This document shows, one piece after another, positions 41,954 through 52,800 of a stretch of 64,000 bases of DNA (position 1 is its first letter; each line of letters begins with the position of its first letter). The position numbers were made by a program, and so were the translations under genes. The stretch is from Sphingomonadaceae bacterium. Lineage in GTDB: Bacteria; Pseudomonadota; Alphaproteobacteria; Sphingomonadales; Sphingomonadaceae. Location: NCBI GenBank assembly GCA_021300355.1, contig JAJTEF010000004.1, forward strand, positions 1 through 64,000. Reading direction: 5' to 3'. The notes under the pieces were generated by a model. It ran no database searches and was not told the DNA's origin. It saw only the letters and a list, made by a program, of their open reading frames with translations.

Positions 41954-43363
41954 ATGACAAGCGATATCGCCGACCCATTGACCATCGACACTGAAATTTT
42001 GGAGACGCTGGACGAAGACAACCGTCTGACCCGCGACTATGTCGACCGCGTGCTCGACGCCATGGAAGCCGGCGACGCCCAAGAAGTCTACCGGCTTGTT
42101 GAACCGCTCCACGAAGCCGACATTGCCGACCTTCTCGAGCTAACGCCGTCTGAACGGCGCGGCGACCTTGCCATCAGCATGGGCGAGCTGATGAGCGCCG
42201 AAGTGCTGGCCGAGGTCAATGACTATGTCCGCGAGGATATCATTGACGCCTTGCCCGCAGCGCAAGTTGCCGGGCTTGCCGGACAGTTAGACACCGATGA
42301 CGCGGTCGCGATCATCGAGGATATGGAGGAAGAGGACCAGCAGGCCGTTCTTGCCGAGCTGGACCCCGAAGACCGCGCCGTCATCGAAGACGCGCTGTCC
42401 TATCCCGAAGAATCCGCTGGCCGTATCATGCAGCGCGAGCTTGTGGCGGTGCCAGAGCATATGACCGTGGGTCAGCTGATCGACTATCTGCGCGACCATC
42501 ATGAGCTGACGACTGAGTTCTGGGAAGTGTTTGTCGTCGACCCGCAGCATAAGCCCGTGGGTACGTGCAAGCTCAGCTGGATCATGCGCAGCCAGCGCAA
42601 GGTTCCTGTCAGCGACATTATGAAGCACGAACAGACGCTGATTCCAGTTGATATGGATCAGGAAGAAGTCGCGCTTCGGTTCCAGAAATACGCGCTTATT
42701 TCTGCCGCTGTTGTCGATGGCGCAGGACGGCTCGTCGGCGTCATCACGGCCGATGACATCGTGCACATCATTCAGGAAGAAGCGGACGAGGATATCTTGC
42801 GGCTGTCTGGTGCCGGTGAAGGTGACATTAACGAGCCTATTTCCGATAGTTATAAAGCACGCGTGCGTTGGTTGATTGCCAATTTGGGCACCGCGATGGT
42901 GGCCAGCTTCATCATTGCGCAATTTGGTGCAGCGATTGAAACCATGGTCGCATTGGCTGTGCTTATGCCGATTGTTGCCTCCATTGGCGGTAACGCCGGC
43001 ACGCAGACGCTTGCGGTGACGGTGCGTGCGTTGGCAACCAATCAACTTACGCAATCGAACACAATGCGGTCGATCTGGCGCGAGATTCGCGTCGCCCTGC
43101 TCATTGGCGCAACGATTGCGGTTATCGCTGGCTTCGGGGCGGGCATCATATTTGGCGATCAGTTGCTGGGCGGCGTTATTGCGGTGGCGATATTGTGCAA
43201 TATCGCGCTGGCCGGTCTGTCGGGTGTTGCCATACCGGTTCTGCTTGATCGCTTGGATCAGGACCCTGCTGTATCAAGTTCGATATTCGTAACCATGATT
43301 ACGGATTCCATGGGCTTCCTGATTTTCTTGGGGCTTGCGGTCTTCAGCGGTCTTGTCGGTTAA
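41954..43363 (+). CDS. mgtE: Magnesium transporter MgtE
   Basis: MgtE_N helices, CBS pair, then VRWLIANLGTAMVASFIIAQFGAAIETMVALAVLMPIVASIGGNAGTQTLAVTVRALA. Confidence 0.96.
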   Translation: MTSDIADPLTIDTEILETLDEDNRLTRDYVDRVLDAMEAGDAQEVYRLVEPLHEADIADLLELTPSERRGDLAISMGELMSAEVLAEVNDYVREDIIDALPAAQVAGLAGQLDTDDAVAIIEDMEEEDQQAVLAELDPEDRAVIEDALSYPEESAGRIMQRELVAVPEHMTVGQLIDYLRDHHELTTEFWEVFVVDPQHKPVGTCKLSWIMRSQRKVPVSDIMKHEQTLIPVDMDQEEVALRFQKYALISAAVVDGAGRLVGVITADDIVHIIQEEADEDILRLSGAGEGDINEPISDSYKARVRWLIANLGTAMVASFIIAQFGAAIETMVALAVLMPIVASIGGNAGTQTLAVTVRALATNQLTQSNTMRSIWREIRVALLIGATIAVIAGFGAGIIFGDQLLGGVIAVAILCNIALAGLSGVAIPVLLDRLDQDPAVSSSIFVTMITDSMGFLIFLGLAVFSGLVG

Positions 43364-43387
43364 CACTGCAGTTACCAAATAACCCCC

Positions 43388-43792
43388 ATGGCTCTTAACA
43401 TGACCAAAATCGCGTTCGGCGCGGAAAACCCGAAGCATTTGCGCGAGCGTCTCGCGGCTTATGCGCAGGATGGTGAAGTGCGCCTGACCACGCGTTATTT
43501 GCCCAAGCGCGTTGACGAAATGGCGGGTGGCTCGCTGTTTTGGATTCACACGCATACCATCATCGGCCGAAGCCCGATTTTGGGCTTTATGGAAAATGGT
43601 GCCGGTCGCCATTGGATCCGGCTTCAACCGCGCTTAATCGCGGTGCGTTCAACGCCAAAAAGGGCGCATCAGGGATGGCGCTATCTTGAGGAAGCGAACA
43701 CGCCGCCGGATCTCGATTCTGTCGAAACCGATGGCCGTGACGAAATGTCCCCAAAGATGCTGGGCGAACTTATGAAGATGGGGCTGGTTTAA
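43388..43792 (+). CDS. DUF1489 family protein
   Basis: LRERLAAYAQDGEVRLTTRYLPKRVDEMAGGSLFWIHTHTIIGRSPILGF... HWIRLQPRLIAV... HQGWRYLEEANTPPDL. Confidence 0.85.
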   Translation: MALNMTKIAFGAENPKHLRERLAAYAQDGEVRLTTRYLPKRVDEMAGGSLFWIHTHTIIGRSPILGFMENGAGRHWIRLQPRLIAVRSTPKRAHQGWRYLEEANTPPDLDSVETDGRDEMSPKMLGELMKMGLV

Positions 43793-44463
43793 GCCGCTTC
43801 GCGTTTCGCCAACACCTTGTTGATGACATCTGCAAACGTCTCGGCGCTTTGTGCACCCGGAACCATGAATTTTTGGTCAAAGATGATCGCGGGGACGCCG
43901 GTGATATTCTGGTCCATCCAACAGGCCATTTCCGCACGCACGCTGTCGGTCAGCGCCGCGTCGGCGATCCATGCTGCCGCCACTGCGCGGTCCATCCCCT
44001 GCGCCTCGGCAATGTCGCACAAGACTTCGGTGTCGCTCACATCGCGGCGGTCCTGAAAATAGGCCTTGAACAAAGCCATTTTCAGATTCGTTTGTGCTTT
44101 CCATCCACGTTCGCTCCCAAAAATCGTCAGCAGCTTATGCGCATTGAACGTATTGTAGATGCGCATGCCTTCGCCATAGTTGAACGCAAAACCCAAGCTA
44201 TCGCCAATATCGCTCAGCCGTTGCCGGTTGGCGCGGCTCTGTTCGGGTGTGCTGCCATATTTGCGGGCAATATGTTCGGCGGTGTCTTCGCCCTCAGGGG
44301 GCATATTCGGGTTGAGTTGAAACGGGTGCCAATGCGTTTCAACAGCAAGATCGCGGCCCACCAGCGTCAGCGCTTTTTCCACCTGCTTTAAACCGATGAT
44401 GCACCACGGGCACACGACATCGGAGACAATATCAATGCGCAGCGGAATGGTGGTGCCGGTCAT
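43789..44463 (-). CDS. DsbA family oxidoreductase (FrnE-like)
   Basis: IDIVSDVVCPWCIIGLKQVEKAL... HWHPFQLNPNMPPEGEDTAEHIARKYG... GVPAIIFDQKFMVPGAQSAETF. Confidence 0.93.
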   Translation of the reverse strand: MTGTTIPLRIDIVSDVVCPWCIIGLKQVEKALTLVGRDLAVETHWHPFQLNPNMPPEGEDTAEHIARKYGSTPEQSRANRQRLSDIGDSLGFAFNYGEGMRIYNTFNAHKLLTIFGSERGWKAQTNLKMALFKAYFQDRRDVSDTEVLCDIAEAQGMDRAVAAAWIADAALTDSVRAEMACWMDQNITGVPAIIFDQKFMVPGAQSAETFADVINKVLAKREAA

Positions 44464-45329
44464 TGGGACACCCAATATTTCAAAAGGCTATGCGCAATCG
44501 CAAAAGGCGGCGGTGCATTGAAACGGCGGTCCGAAGCACCTTCCAGCGCAGCACGGGCTTCTTCCTTCGTGACCCACATGGCGTCTTCTATTTCGGTGGT
44601 GTCGAGGACCAGCGCATCGCCTTGCGCATCGGCGATACATGCCATCATCAGTTGCGATCCGCCAAATGGCCATGGTTGGCTGGTGACATAGCGCACCGCG
44701 CCGCAGGTGACGCCGGCCTCTTCATGAATTTCACGACGGACCGCTTCCTCCATGCTTTCGCCGGGCTCCAAAAAGCCAGCGAGCGCTGAGTAATTTCCGG
44801 GCGGGAAGCGTGACTGCCGCCCCACCAGCGCTTTGCCTTCATATTCGGCAAGCATGATGACCACAGGGTCCGTGCGCGGGAAATGTTCCTTTGCGCAATT
44901 GCCGCATTTGCGGCCCCATCCTGCACGAAACAGCACTGTAGCGTGCCCGCAACGTCCACAAAAGCGATGGTTATTGTGCCATTCAATCAGGCTGCGCGCG
45001 GTGCCGTAAATTGCGGCATCTTCGGCAGGCAGCATGGACAGGGCACGCCAGATAGCGGGCGAACGAAATGCGTCTCCGGTCGCCTCAACAACGGCGACAA
45101 AATGCGGCTTATCATCGGACAGGCCAAGTAAGATGAGTTCTTCCGAACCATCCAATTCTGCCATTGAATGCCAATGCAAGCCGCCTGCGTCGCTAACGCG
45201 GGGGTCAAGGCCATCGAGGCCCAAAACCCGCGCACGCCAATCAGCCAGCAAAACGCCATAGGCTTCTGCATCATTGCGTACGCGGTCAGCGCGATCGAGC
45301 GGAGAGCCCGTAAACCCTGGCGACATCAT
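44460..45329 (-). CDS. nudC: NAD(+) diphosphatase (NudC-like Nudix hydrolase)
   Basis: FCGRCGHATVLFRAGWGRKCGNCAKEHFPRTDPVVIMLAEYEGKALVGRQSRFPPGNYSALAGFLEPGESMEEAVRREIHEEAGV; zinc ribbon plus Nudix box. Start uncertain (ORF to 45350). Confidence 0.95.
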   Translation of the reverse strand: MMSPGFTGSPLDRADRVRNDAEAYGVLLADWRARVLGLDGLDPRVSDAGGLHWHSMAELDGSEELILLGLSDDKPHFVAVVEATGDAFRSPAIWRALSMLPAEDAAIYGTARSLIEWHNNHRFCGRCGHATVLFRAGWGRKCGNCAKEHFPRTDPVVIMLAEYEGKALVGRQSRFPPGNYSALAGFLEPGESMEEAVRREIHEEAGVTCGAVRYVTSQPWPFGGSQLMMACIADAQGDALVLDTTEIEDAMWVTKEEARAALEGASDRRFNAPPPFAIAHSLLKYWVSQ

Positions 45330-45333
45330 CGGA

Positions 45334-46638
45334 TCAGGCTGGCTGGCCAAGGTCCTTCAGGACCCATTTTGCGAAATTCTCGTGGAACGGATAGGCGTTG
45401 CTTGGCATATATTGCGCCATGCAAACCGCGCGCAACTTGCGCTTCGGGTCGACGAAAGCAACGGTACCGGCAGCACCACCCCAGCCGTAAACACCTTCGT
45501 TCGCGCCCTTGCCAACGCGTCCGCCCGCGCCAAAGCCTGCGCCGTCCGCATACGTACCGTCGGTTGATACGGCAGGGGGCAACAGATCGGACATTGCGAG
45601 GGCGGCGGTTTTTGGCGACATAATCCGCACGCCGTCCAGCTCACCATAATTGGCAAGCATGTTGAGGAAGCGGTCATAATCGCGCGCCGAACAGACCATG
45701 CCTGCACCACCAAAGGCAAAGGCGGGCTTGTCGAGATAGATGCTCGTCGCCGCGGGATCGATTGGGAACAGGACGCCGTTCACGGGCGCATAGTTTGAAA
45801 CCAGTCGCGGCGTTTCCGACTTTGGCACTTGGAAATAGCTGCTGTTCATTTTCAGCGGCTCAAAAATGCGGGTCTTGAGGAAAGCCTCAAAATCCATACC
45901 GCTGGCGACTTCAATCACGCGGCCTAACAAATCGAGCGAGATGGAATAGCTCCATTTGGTTCCGGGCTCTGCAACCAAAGGCAATTTGGCAAGCCGTTCC
46001 GAAAATGTCTTCAGATCGGGGGTCGGCGTGCTGGTTGGCTGGCCTGGAATAGGAAAGCGGCTGACGATGCCCGGCGTAATGCCGTTGTCCAGATAGGCCT
46101 GCAGCAACGGCCCCTTGGTGATGATGGAATATCCAAGACCCGCCGTATGCGTCAACAAGTGGCGAACCGTAATCTGGTTCTTGGCCGGAACCGCATCCAT
46201 GCTTTTTTCAGGATCGGTCAACACCGTCATATTGGCGAATTCAGGCAGAAATTCGGAGATCGGTTGGTCGAGCTTCATCTTGCCTTCGCCAACCAAAATC
46301 ATCGCGGCCATACCGGTGATGGGCTTCGTCATCGAATAGACGCGCCATAATGTGTCGATATTGACAGGCGTTTTCTCGCCCAGTCCTTGCGTACCAACGG
46401 CAATGACGTCTGGCAGACCAGACGCACGGCCAATCGTTGCCAAAACGCCGGGAAGCTTGCCAGATGAAACGTAGCTTTCAAATTCGGCTTTAATCGTCGG
46501 GTATTTTTCGGCAGCCTGCGCCCAAGCCATGCCGGGCAAGAACGCACCAACGGCGCCGGCACCTGCCAGTCGCCCGCCCCATGCGAGTAATCTGCGCCGA
46601 CCCAACATGATCTGGCCTGTTGCTTGTACGTCCATCAT
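45334..46638 (-). CDS. Serine hydrolase / beta-lactamase family protein
   Basis: TLWRVYSMTKPITGMAAMILVGEGKMKLDQPISEFLPEF (SxxK), YSISLDLLGRVIEVASG (YxN-like); Tat-like N-terminus GRRRLLAWGGRLAG. Confidence 0.92.
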   Translation of the reverse strand: MMDVQATGQIMLGRRRLLAWGGRLAGAGAVGAFLPGMAWAQAAEKYPTIKAEFESYVSSGKLPGVLATIGRASGLPDVIAVGTQGLGEKTPVNIDTLWRVYSMTKPITGMAAMILVGEGKMKLDQPISEFLPEFANMTVLTDPEKSMDAVPAKNQITVRHLLTHTAGLGYSIITKGPLLQAYLDNGITPGIVSRFPIPGQPTSTPTPDLKTFSERLAKLPLVAEPGTKWSYSISLDLLGRVIEVASGMDFEAFLKTRIFEPLKMNSSYFQVPKSETPRLVSNYAPVNGVLFPIDPAATSIYLDKPAFAFGGAGMVCSARDYDRFLNMLANYGELDGVRIMSPKTAALAMSDLLPPAVSTDGTYADGAGFGAGGRVGKGANEGVYGWGGAAGTVAFVDPKRKLRAVCMAQYMPSNAYPFHENFAKWVLKDLGQPA

Positions 46639-47720
46639 CTCTCTCCTGCGTTCAAAACCGCCTCAGTCACTTTTCTGAATAGGGTCGGCAGACCAGCCTT
46701 GTCGAGCGATTTTAGCGGCCACCATTCGCCCTCACCGGGGCCGTCAGCGTCCGCTGGCCATGACGTAACGGCAATGTTCACGGTCAGGGAAAAATGCGTG
46801 AATATATGCGCAACCTGCGCTGGCAATTTTTGCCAATTGGCTGCCGCAGGTGGGATTGCGTCACCGTCGATGCGCGCTGTCCATCCGTCATCGGGCAATG
46901 CCCGCATGCCCGCAAGCAAGCCGCGATCATCCCGGCGCAGCAGCCAGACATGATTGTCGCGTTCAATCCAATACACATGCCCCGACCGATGCGGTTTCGC
47001 GCTTTTCGGCAATTTTGCGGGATAGATTTCGGGGTTGCCTGCACGAAAGGCAGCACATGCGGATTGGATGGGGCAGATCAGGCACGACGGCGATCGTACG
47101 GAGCAAATACCCGCCCCCAGATCCATCATCGCCTGCGCGAAATCGCCTGCCCTCAGTTCTGGCGAGATGCTATCGGTAGCCGCGCGAATATGTGGCTTTG
47201 CCTGCGGCAGCGGCGTTGATATCGCAAATAGCCGCGACACCACCCGCTCGACATTGGCGTCGACCACCACCGCGCGCCGCCCAAATGCAATCGCCGCAAT
47301 CGCCGCCGCTGTGTAGGGGCCTATGCCGGGCAGCTTTAGCAAATCTGCTTCATAGGAAGGCAATTGCCCCTGATATTCGGAAACCACCACGCGCGCGCAT
47401 TTTAACAGATTGCGGGCACGGGCATAATAACCAAGCCCGGCCCATGCGGCCATAACATCAGCATCATCGGCCGCAGCCAGGGCCGCAAAATTGGGCCACG
47501 TCTGCGTGAATGTGCGGAAATAGGCACCGACGGCGGCGACCGTGGTCTGCTGCAACATGATTTCCGACAACCAGACATGATATGGGTCGGCGAAACCCTG
47601 CCCCGGCAATTTTCGCCATGGCAAGGTTCGGGCATGAACATCATAATGCGCCAGCAGACGCTCGGCGATATCCCCAGAATTCTGGTCAGTCTGTTGGACG
47701 GCAGGCATGTAAAATGGCAT
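46635..47720 (-). CDS. mutY: A/G-specific adenine glycosylase MutY
   Basis: RTLPWRKLPGQGFADPYHVWLSEIMLQQTTVAAVGAYFRTFTQTWP... LLKLPGIGPYTAAAIAAIAFG... C-x6-C-x2-C cluster CSVRSPSCLICPIQSAC. Confidence 0.97.
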   Translation of the reverse strand: MPFYMPAVQQTDQNSGDIAERLLAHYDVHARTLPWRKLPGQGFADPYHVWLSEIMLQQTTVAAVGAYFRTFTQTWPNFAALAAADDADVMAAWAGLGYYARARNLLKCARVVVSEYQGQLPSYEADLLKLPGIGPYTAAAIAAIAFGRRAVVVDANVERVVSRLFAISTPLPQAKPHIRAATDSISPELRAGDFAQAMMDLGAGICSVRSPSCLICPIQSACAAFRAGNPEIYPAKLPKSAKPHRSGHVYWIERDNHVWLLRRDDRGLLAGMRALPDDGWTARIDGDAIPPAAANWQKLPAQVAHIFTHFSLTVNIAVTSWPADADGPGEGEWWPLKSLDKAGLPTLFRKVTEAVLNAGER

Positions 47721-47730
47721 GGATTAGGTG

Positions 47731-48270
47731 ATGGATAAAGGCAAGCCACCAACAGCGCCAAAGGGCCCGAAAAAGCCGGTAACGCCCAAGACGTTTCAGC
47801 GTCCGCGCGGCGGCGAAGCCAAAGCGGTGTCCGCACTGATGCCTGAAATTGGCCGGGCTGCGTTCCGACGCTTTGGCTTTGTGCAAAGTTCGGTCGTTAG
47901 CCGCTGGGACGAAATTGTCGGCGCGCGCTACGCCGCTGTGTCTGCGCCAGAGGCGATCCGTTTTCCCATTGGCAAAAAATCCGATGGCACGCTTGAGCTG
48001 ACCGTTGAAGGCGCGCATGCCACGATGATCCAGCATGTGCTTCCCGAGATTATCGACCGGGTGAACCGCTTCTTCGGCTATGGCGCGGTCGCGCGGGTTA
48101 AAGTCCGTCAAGGGCCCGTTGCAAAGCCACCCGCACGGCAACCGATAGCGCCGCCTTCGCTAAAGCCTATACCGATGGAACTGGGCGAATCTCTGCGCGA
48201 AATCGGTGATCCCGAACTGTTTGCCGTGCTCGAAAGTCTTGCAAAAAGCCTTGCCAAAGGCAGCGAGTGA
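47731..48270 (+). CDS. DUF721 family protein (DciA-like)
   Basis: FGFVQSSVVSRWDEIVGARYAAVSAPEAIRFPIGKKSDGTLELTVEGAHATMIQHVLPEIIDRVNRFFGYGAVARVKVRQGP. Confidence 0.83.
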   Translation: MDKGKPPTAPKGPKKPVTPKTFQRPRGGEAKAVSALMPEIGRAAFRRFGFVQSSVVSRWDEIVGARYAAVSAPEAIRFPIGKKSDGTLELTVEGAHATMIQHVLPEIIDRVNRFFGYGAVARVKVRQGPVAKPPARQPIAPPSLKPIPMELGESLREIGDPELFAVLESLAKSLAKGSE

Positions 48271-48276
48271 TTCCAG

Positions 48277-48996
48277 ATGCACGTCATGGTTTCAATGGCT
48301 AAGGCTATATTGATGTTGCGTGCAAAAAAGTCCCTGTTTTTCATCTTGTTGGGCGCTGCGTCGCTTTCTGCGACTCTGGCCGCGGCCCCTGCCCCAAGCA
48401 AATGGCTTTCCACCGTTACGGTGACAGATAAAGGCGCGCATGTTTTGGGTAATCCGGCAGCCCCAAATAAGGTTGTCGAATATCTTAGCTACACCTGCGG
48501 CCATTGTGCCGATTTCGAATTGAAAGAAGCGCCCGCATTCAAGGCGCAGTCGGTTGCAACCGGCAAAGCCAGCTTCGAAGTGCGCAATATGGTTTTGAAC
48601 TCGGTTGACTTGACCGCCGCCATGCTTGCGCGTTGCGGTGGCAAGGGCAAATTCTTTGGTAATCAGCGGCATTTGTTCGCAACTCAGTCGATCTGGTTGG
48701 GCAAGACCAAAAATATAAGCCCTGAAATACAGGCAAAGCTTAAATCCGCAGATTATGCTGGTTTCATGATTGGCGCTTTTGACGCACTCGGGCTTGGACC
48801 AATCATGCAACAGCGCGGCATCACGCCAGCGCAGGCGAAAGTCTGCCTCGCGGACAAGGCGGCACTGAATGCGATCATCGATATGACGGAGGCCGGAGCC
48901 GCGCTGGGCGTGCGTGGTACGCCGTCATTCATGGTCAGCGGCGTCTTGCAAGACCACATCCATAATGCGGCCGAACTGAAAGCCGTATTAAAGTAA
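48277..48996 (+). CDS. DsbA-like periplasmic thioredoxin-fold protein 1
   Basis: VLGNPAAPNKVVEYLSYTCGHCADFELKEAPAFKAQ... ALGVRGTPSFMVSG; CGHC motif. Start uncertain among several Met codons. Confidence 0.9.
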   Translation: MHVMVSMAKAILMLRAKKSLFFILLGAASLSATLAAAPAPSKWLSTVTVTDKGAHVLGNPAAPNKVVEYLSYTCGHCADFELKEAPAFKAQSVATGKASFEVRNMVLNSVDLTAAMLARCGGKGKFFGNQRHLFATQSIWLGKTKNISPEIQAKLKSADYAGFMIGAFDALGLGPIMQQRGITPAQAKVCLADKAALNAIIDMTEAGAALGVRGTPSFMVSGVLQDHIHNAAELKAVLK

Positions 48997-49024
48997 CTCG
49001 ACATCCCAAATTGAAGGATATCCC

Positions 49025-49762
49025 ATGCGTATCAAGACACTCATTTCGACAACACTAGCGGTTTTGGCACTCGCAGCCTGTAGCGGCGGTGACACAGCCG
49101 GCGCGCCGAAAGGCGAACCGATCGCTAAGATAGCAGCGCCCGCCGATACGGCATGGGTCGATGTCGTCAGCAAAACCGAATTTGGCGGCTATAAAATGGG
49201 CAATCCGGATGCGCCGTTGAAGCTGGTCGAATATGGCGCAATCACATGCCCCGGCTGCGCGCAATTCGCTGTGCAGGCATCAGAAGAGCTGCACGAAATC
49301 GTCAACAGCGGCCGCGTATCGATGGAATTTCGGCCATTTCTGGTGCATGGCATTCAAGACGTTCCCGGCTTCCTGCTGGCACAATGCAGCGGTCCTGAGG
49401 CATTTTTCCCACTGACCGATCAGCTGTATGCCGAACAGCCAAGCTGGCTGGGCAAAATCAGCACGGTGACGGAGGCAGATCAGCAAGCCATGCAGAAAAT
49501 GTCGCCAGAGCAAATTGCAACCTTGCTGGGCACGAAAATGGGCCTGATCGAATTCGTAAAGTCGCGTGGCATTAGCGAAGACCAAGCCAAAGCATGTCTG
49601 TCGGACAAAGCCGCCATCGATGCCCTGATCAAGACCACAGAGCGTGGTACAAAAGATGACGGCGTGAGTGGAACGCCGTTCTTCATGCTCAACGGGGCAA
49701 AGCTGGACGCCAGTTCGTGGAACCAGGTGAAGACCAAGCTGATTGAGGCTGGCGCGCGCTAA
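49025..49762 (+). CDS. DsbA-like periplasmic thioredoxin-fold lipoprotein 2
   Basis: Lipobox LALAACSGG; GNPDAPLKLVEYGAITCPGCAQFAVQASEELHEIV... GVSGTPFFMLNG; CPGC motif. Confidence 0.9.
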   Translation: MRIKTLISTTLAVLALAACSGGDTAGAPKGEPIAKIAAPADTAWVDVVSKTEFGGYKMGNPDAPLKLVEYGAITCPGCAQFAVQASEELHEIVNSGRVSMEFRPFLVHGIQDVPGFLLAQCSGPEAFFPLTDQLYAEQPSWLGKISTVTEADQQAMQKMSPEQIATLLGTKMGLIEFVKSRGISEDQAKACLSDKAAIDALIKTTERGTKDDGVSGTPFFMLNGAKLDASSWNQVKTKLIEAGAR

Positions 49763-49814
49763 GCATGGCTGAGGGGGGCACTGACATAGCCTCATTCGCG
49801 AAAGGGGCGGCCCG

Positions 49815-52800
49815 TTGCGGATAAAGAAGCTGAAACTTGTTGGCTTCAAAAGCTTTGTCGAGCCCGCCGAACTGCGGATCGAAAACGGCCTGACGGGTAT
49901 CGTCGGGCCGAACGGTTGTGGCAAATCCAACCTGCTGGAAGCGATCCGTTGGGTCATGGGCGAAAGCAGCGCGAAATCGATGCGCGGCGCGGGCATGGAA
50001 GATGTGATCTTTGCGGGTACAGCGTCCCGCCCGCCCCGTGACTTTGCCGAAGTCACTATATTGGCCGAACGTACCGATGATGGCAACGCGGCAATTGACG
50101 GCGATCAGGAACTGGAAGTTACCCGGCGGATTGAACGCGGCGCTGGATCGGCCTATCGCTCGAACGGCAGGGACGTGCGCGCCAAAGACGTCGCCCTCAT
50201 CTTCGCCGACGCCGCCACAGGCGCACATTCGCCTGCCCTCGTCAGTCAGGGCAGGATTGGCGCGATCATATCTGCAAAGCCACAGGAACGGCGGCAGATG
50301 CTGGAGGAAGCGGCTGGCATCTCCGGATTGCACGTGCGGCGTAAAGACGCCGAACAAAAACTGCGCGCAGCAGAAAGCAACCTTGCACGGCTGGCAACGA
50401 TCCTTGCCGATATGGATGCCCGCGCGGGGCAATTGCGACGGCAGGCAAAACAGGCCGAACGCTACCGCACCTTGTCAAAAGATATATTGCAGGCCGAAGC
50501 CCGGCTTATTTTCGTGCGTTGGCGCGAAGCCAAAGCTGCGGCTGATGCTGCGCGTGCGGAGGCCAATGCCGCGACTGCGGCCGTAGACAGCGCCGCCGCC
50601 ACGCAGCGCGCTTTAACCGAGCGGCAACAGGAAGCCGTAACCCAATTGGCAAACGCCCGCGCCGTTGCGATGGCAGCACGCGATGCCGCGAATGACGTTT
50701 CCAACAAACTCGTCCAACTAACGGGTGAGCAGGAACGGATATTGCAGCGGCAGTCGGATTTGTCTGCGCAAGCGTCCCGCATGGCCGAAGATGGCGCGCG
50801 TGAGGGCAAATTAACCCATGACGCAGCTGACGCGCTCGCGCATCTTCAGAGCGAAAGCGTGGCTTTAGCTGAACAGATCAAGGCGCAGGAAGAAGAGCGC
50901 CCCGCCCTGTTGCGCGCGGCCGAAAATTTCGAACGTAAGGCGCGCGAAAGCGAAATTGCCTTGGCAAAGGCAGCCGCCGAGCAAGCCAGAGCCGACGCCG
51001 AATTGCGCGTGGCCGACGCCGCCGTTGCTGCGGCAACCATGCGTGCCGAACGGGCAGCGGGCGCCGTTGCGCGCATGGCCAGCGAGCGTGATGCCTTGGG
51101 CAATGAGGGCGCATGTGAGTCTGCCAAAAAATCGGCAGAAGCCAGCGTTGCCAACTTACAAAAGCATTTGCAGGCAAACACCGAAGCCAGCGAAGCGGCA
51201 GAAACGCGCAGGACCGAATTGATCGCGGCACGCGAGGGCGCGCAGGCAAACCTAGCCAGTGCCAAAGCAGAGCTCGCGGGTTTGCTGACCGAGCAAAATG
51301 CGCTCGAACGGTCGCTTGCCAAAGGGGACGGCGACAAGGCGATTAACCGTATCAACGTTCGGCCGGGCTACGAACGCGCATTGGCCGCTGCGCTGGGTGA
51401 TGATGCCGATGCCACAATTGGTGGGGATGCCGGACGCCGTTGGCTGGGCGGGACGCCCGCGATGGACGCTTTGGCCGACAATGCCCTGATCCATTATGTC
51501 GATGCGCCTCAGGAATTGGCTGCACGCCTTTCCCATGTGCGGGTTGTCGAACAAGATAATGGCGCAGCACTGACACCGGGTGAGCGCGTTGTGACGCTTT
51601 CCGGGCAATTGCGCCGCTGGGATGGTTTCGCCACCGATGGCGACGGCGCAACGACCGCTGAGCTGCTGGTCCGCGCAAACCGACTGGCCGAGCTAAATGC
51701 ACTTATTCCGCCCGCGGAAGCGGCGTTGGCTGAACAGGCCGAGGCGCTTGCGCAGATGACGGATGCTATCGGCGCCGCGCAGGATGCTGTTCGGGCGGCG
51801 GCGGCGGCGCGCGCCGAAACCGAAGGGCAATTGCGGCAGGCTCTGCGTGCAGTGGACCAGGCCGAAGATGCGCTGGCCCGGCTTAAATCTGCAAAGGCCG
51901 CGTTGCTCGAGCGTCTGGCAGCCAGCGAACAAGAGCTTGCCGAAGCAAAGTCCGAACAAAGCACCGCAGAAGCCGCCCGTGCCGCGTTGCCAGATGGCAC
52001 GCATCATTCGGACCTCGTGCAAAAGCTCGTCATCGCGAACGAAGCTGCGCGCGAACTGCTTGCCCGCAATCAGGCGGATTTGTCGTCACTTGAACAGCGC
52101 ATTGCACAAATTCGCGAACGACGTGCCGTCGCGCTTGCCGAAATCCGGGGGTGGCAAGAACGCGCTGGCGAGGCGGAACGCCGGATCGCCGACATGAACA
52201 AACGCAGCGCAGATATTGCGGCCGAGCAGGAAGCGATGGAAGGGCGGCCCGATATTCTGGCACGCGAGATCGCAAGTCTGCGCGAGGACAAAGAACAGCT
52301 GGCCGAAAAGCTGAATGGCCTTCAAGTCACAGAAAGTGCGTGCGAAAAAACGCTTCGAGAACTGGAAAACGAACTCGCGACCGCTGCAGAGGCGCTCTCC
52401 GTTGCCCGCGAGGCACGTGCCGGCGCAGAAGCACGCGCGGAAAATCAGGAACATCGCCGCGTCGAAATGGGGCGGATATCGGGCGAGCGTTTCGAATGCC
52501 CGCCGCCAGTGCTTCCCGAAAAGCTCGGCTTCGATGAACATGCAATGGAAGATGCGTCGGTGGAGTCCGCACGGCTTGACCGGCTGCAGAATGAGCGGGA
52601 GCGTATTGGGCCGGTAAACTTAATCGCTGCTGATGAACTCGCGGAGCTTGAGGCGCAACAAGGTACGGGCGCGGCAGAAAGCGAAGAACTGACGCTCGCC
52701 ATTAACCGCCTGCGCGGTTCCATCGGCAGCTTAAATCGCGAAGGCAGAGCGCGCTTGCTGGCGGCGTTTGAGGCAGTCGATGGACATTTCCGCCGGCTCT

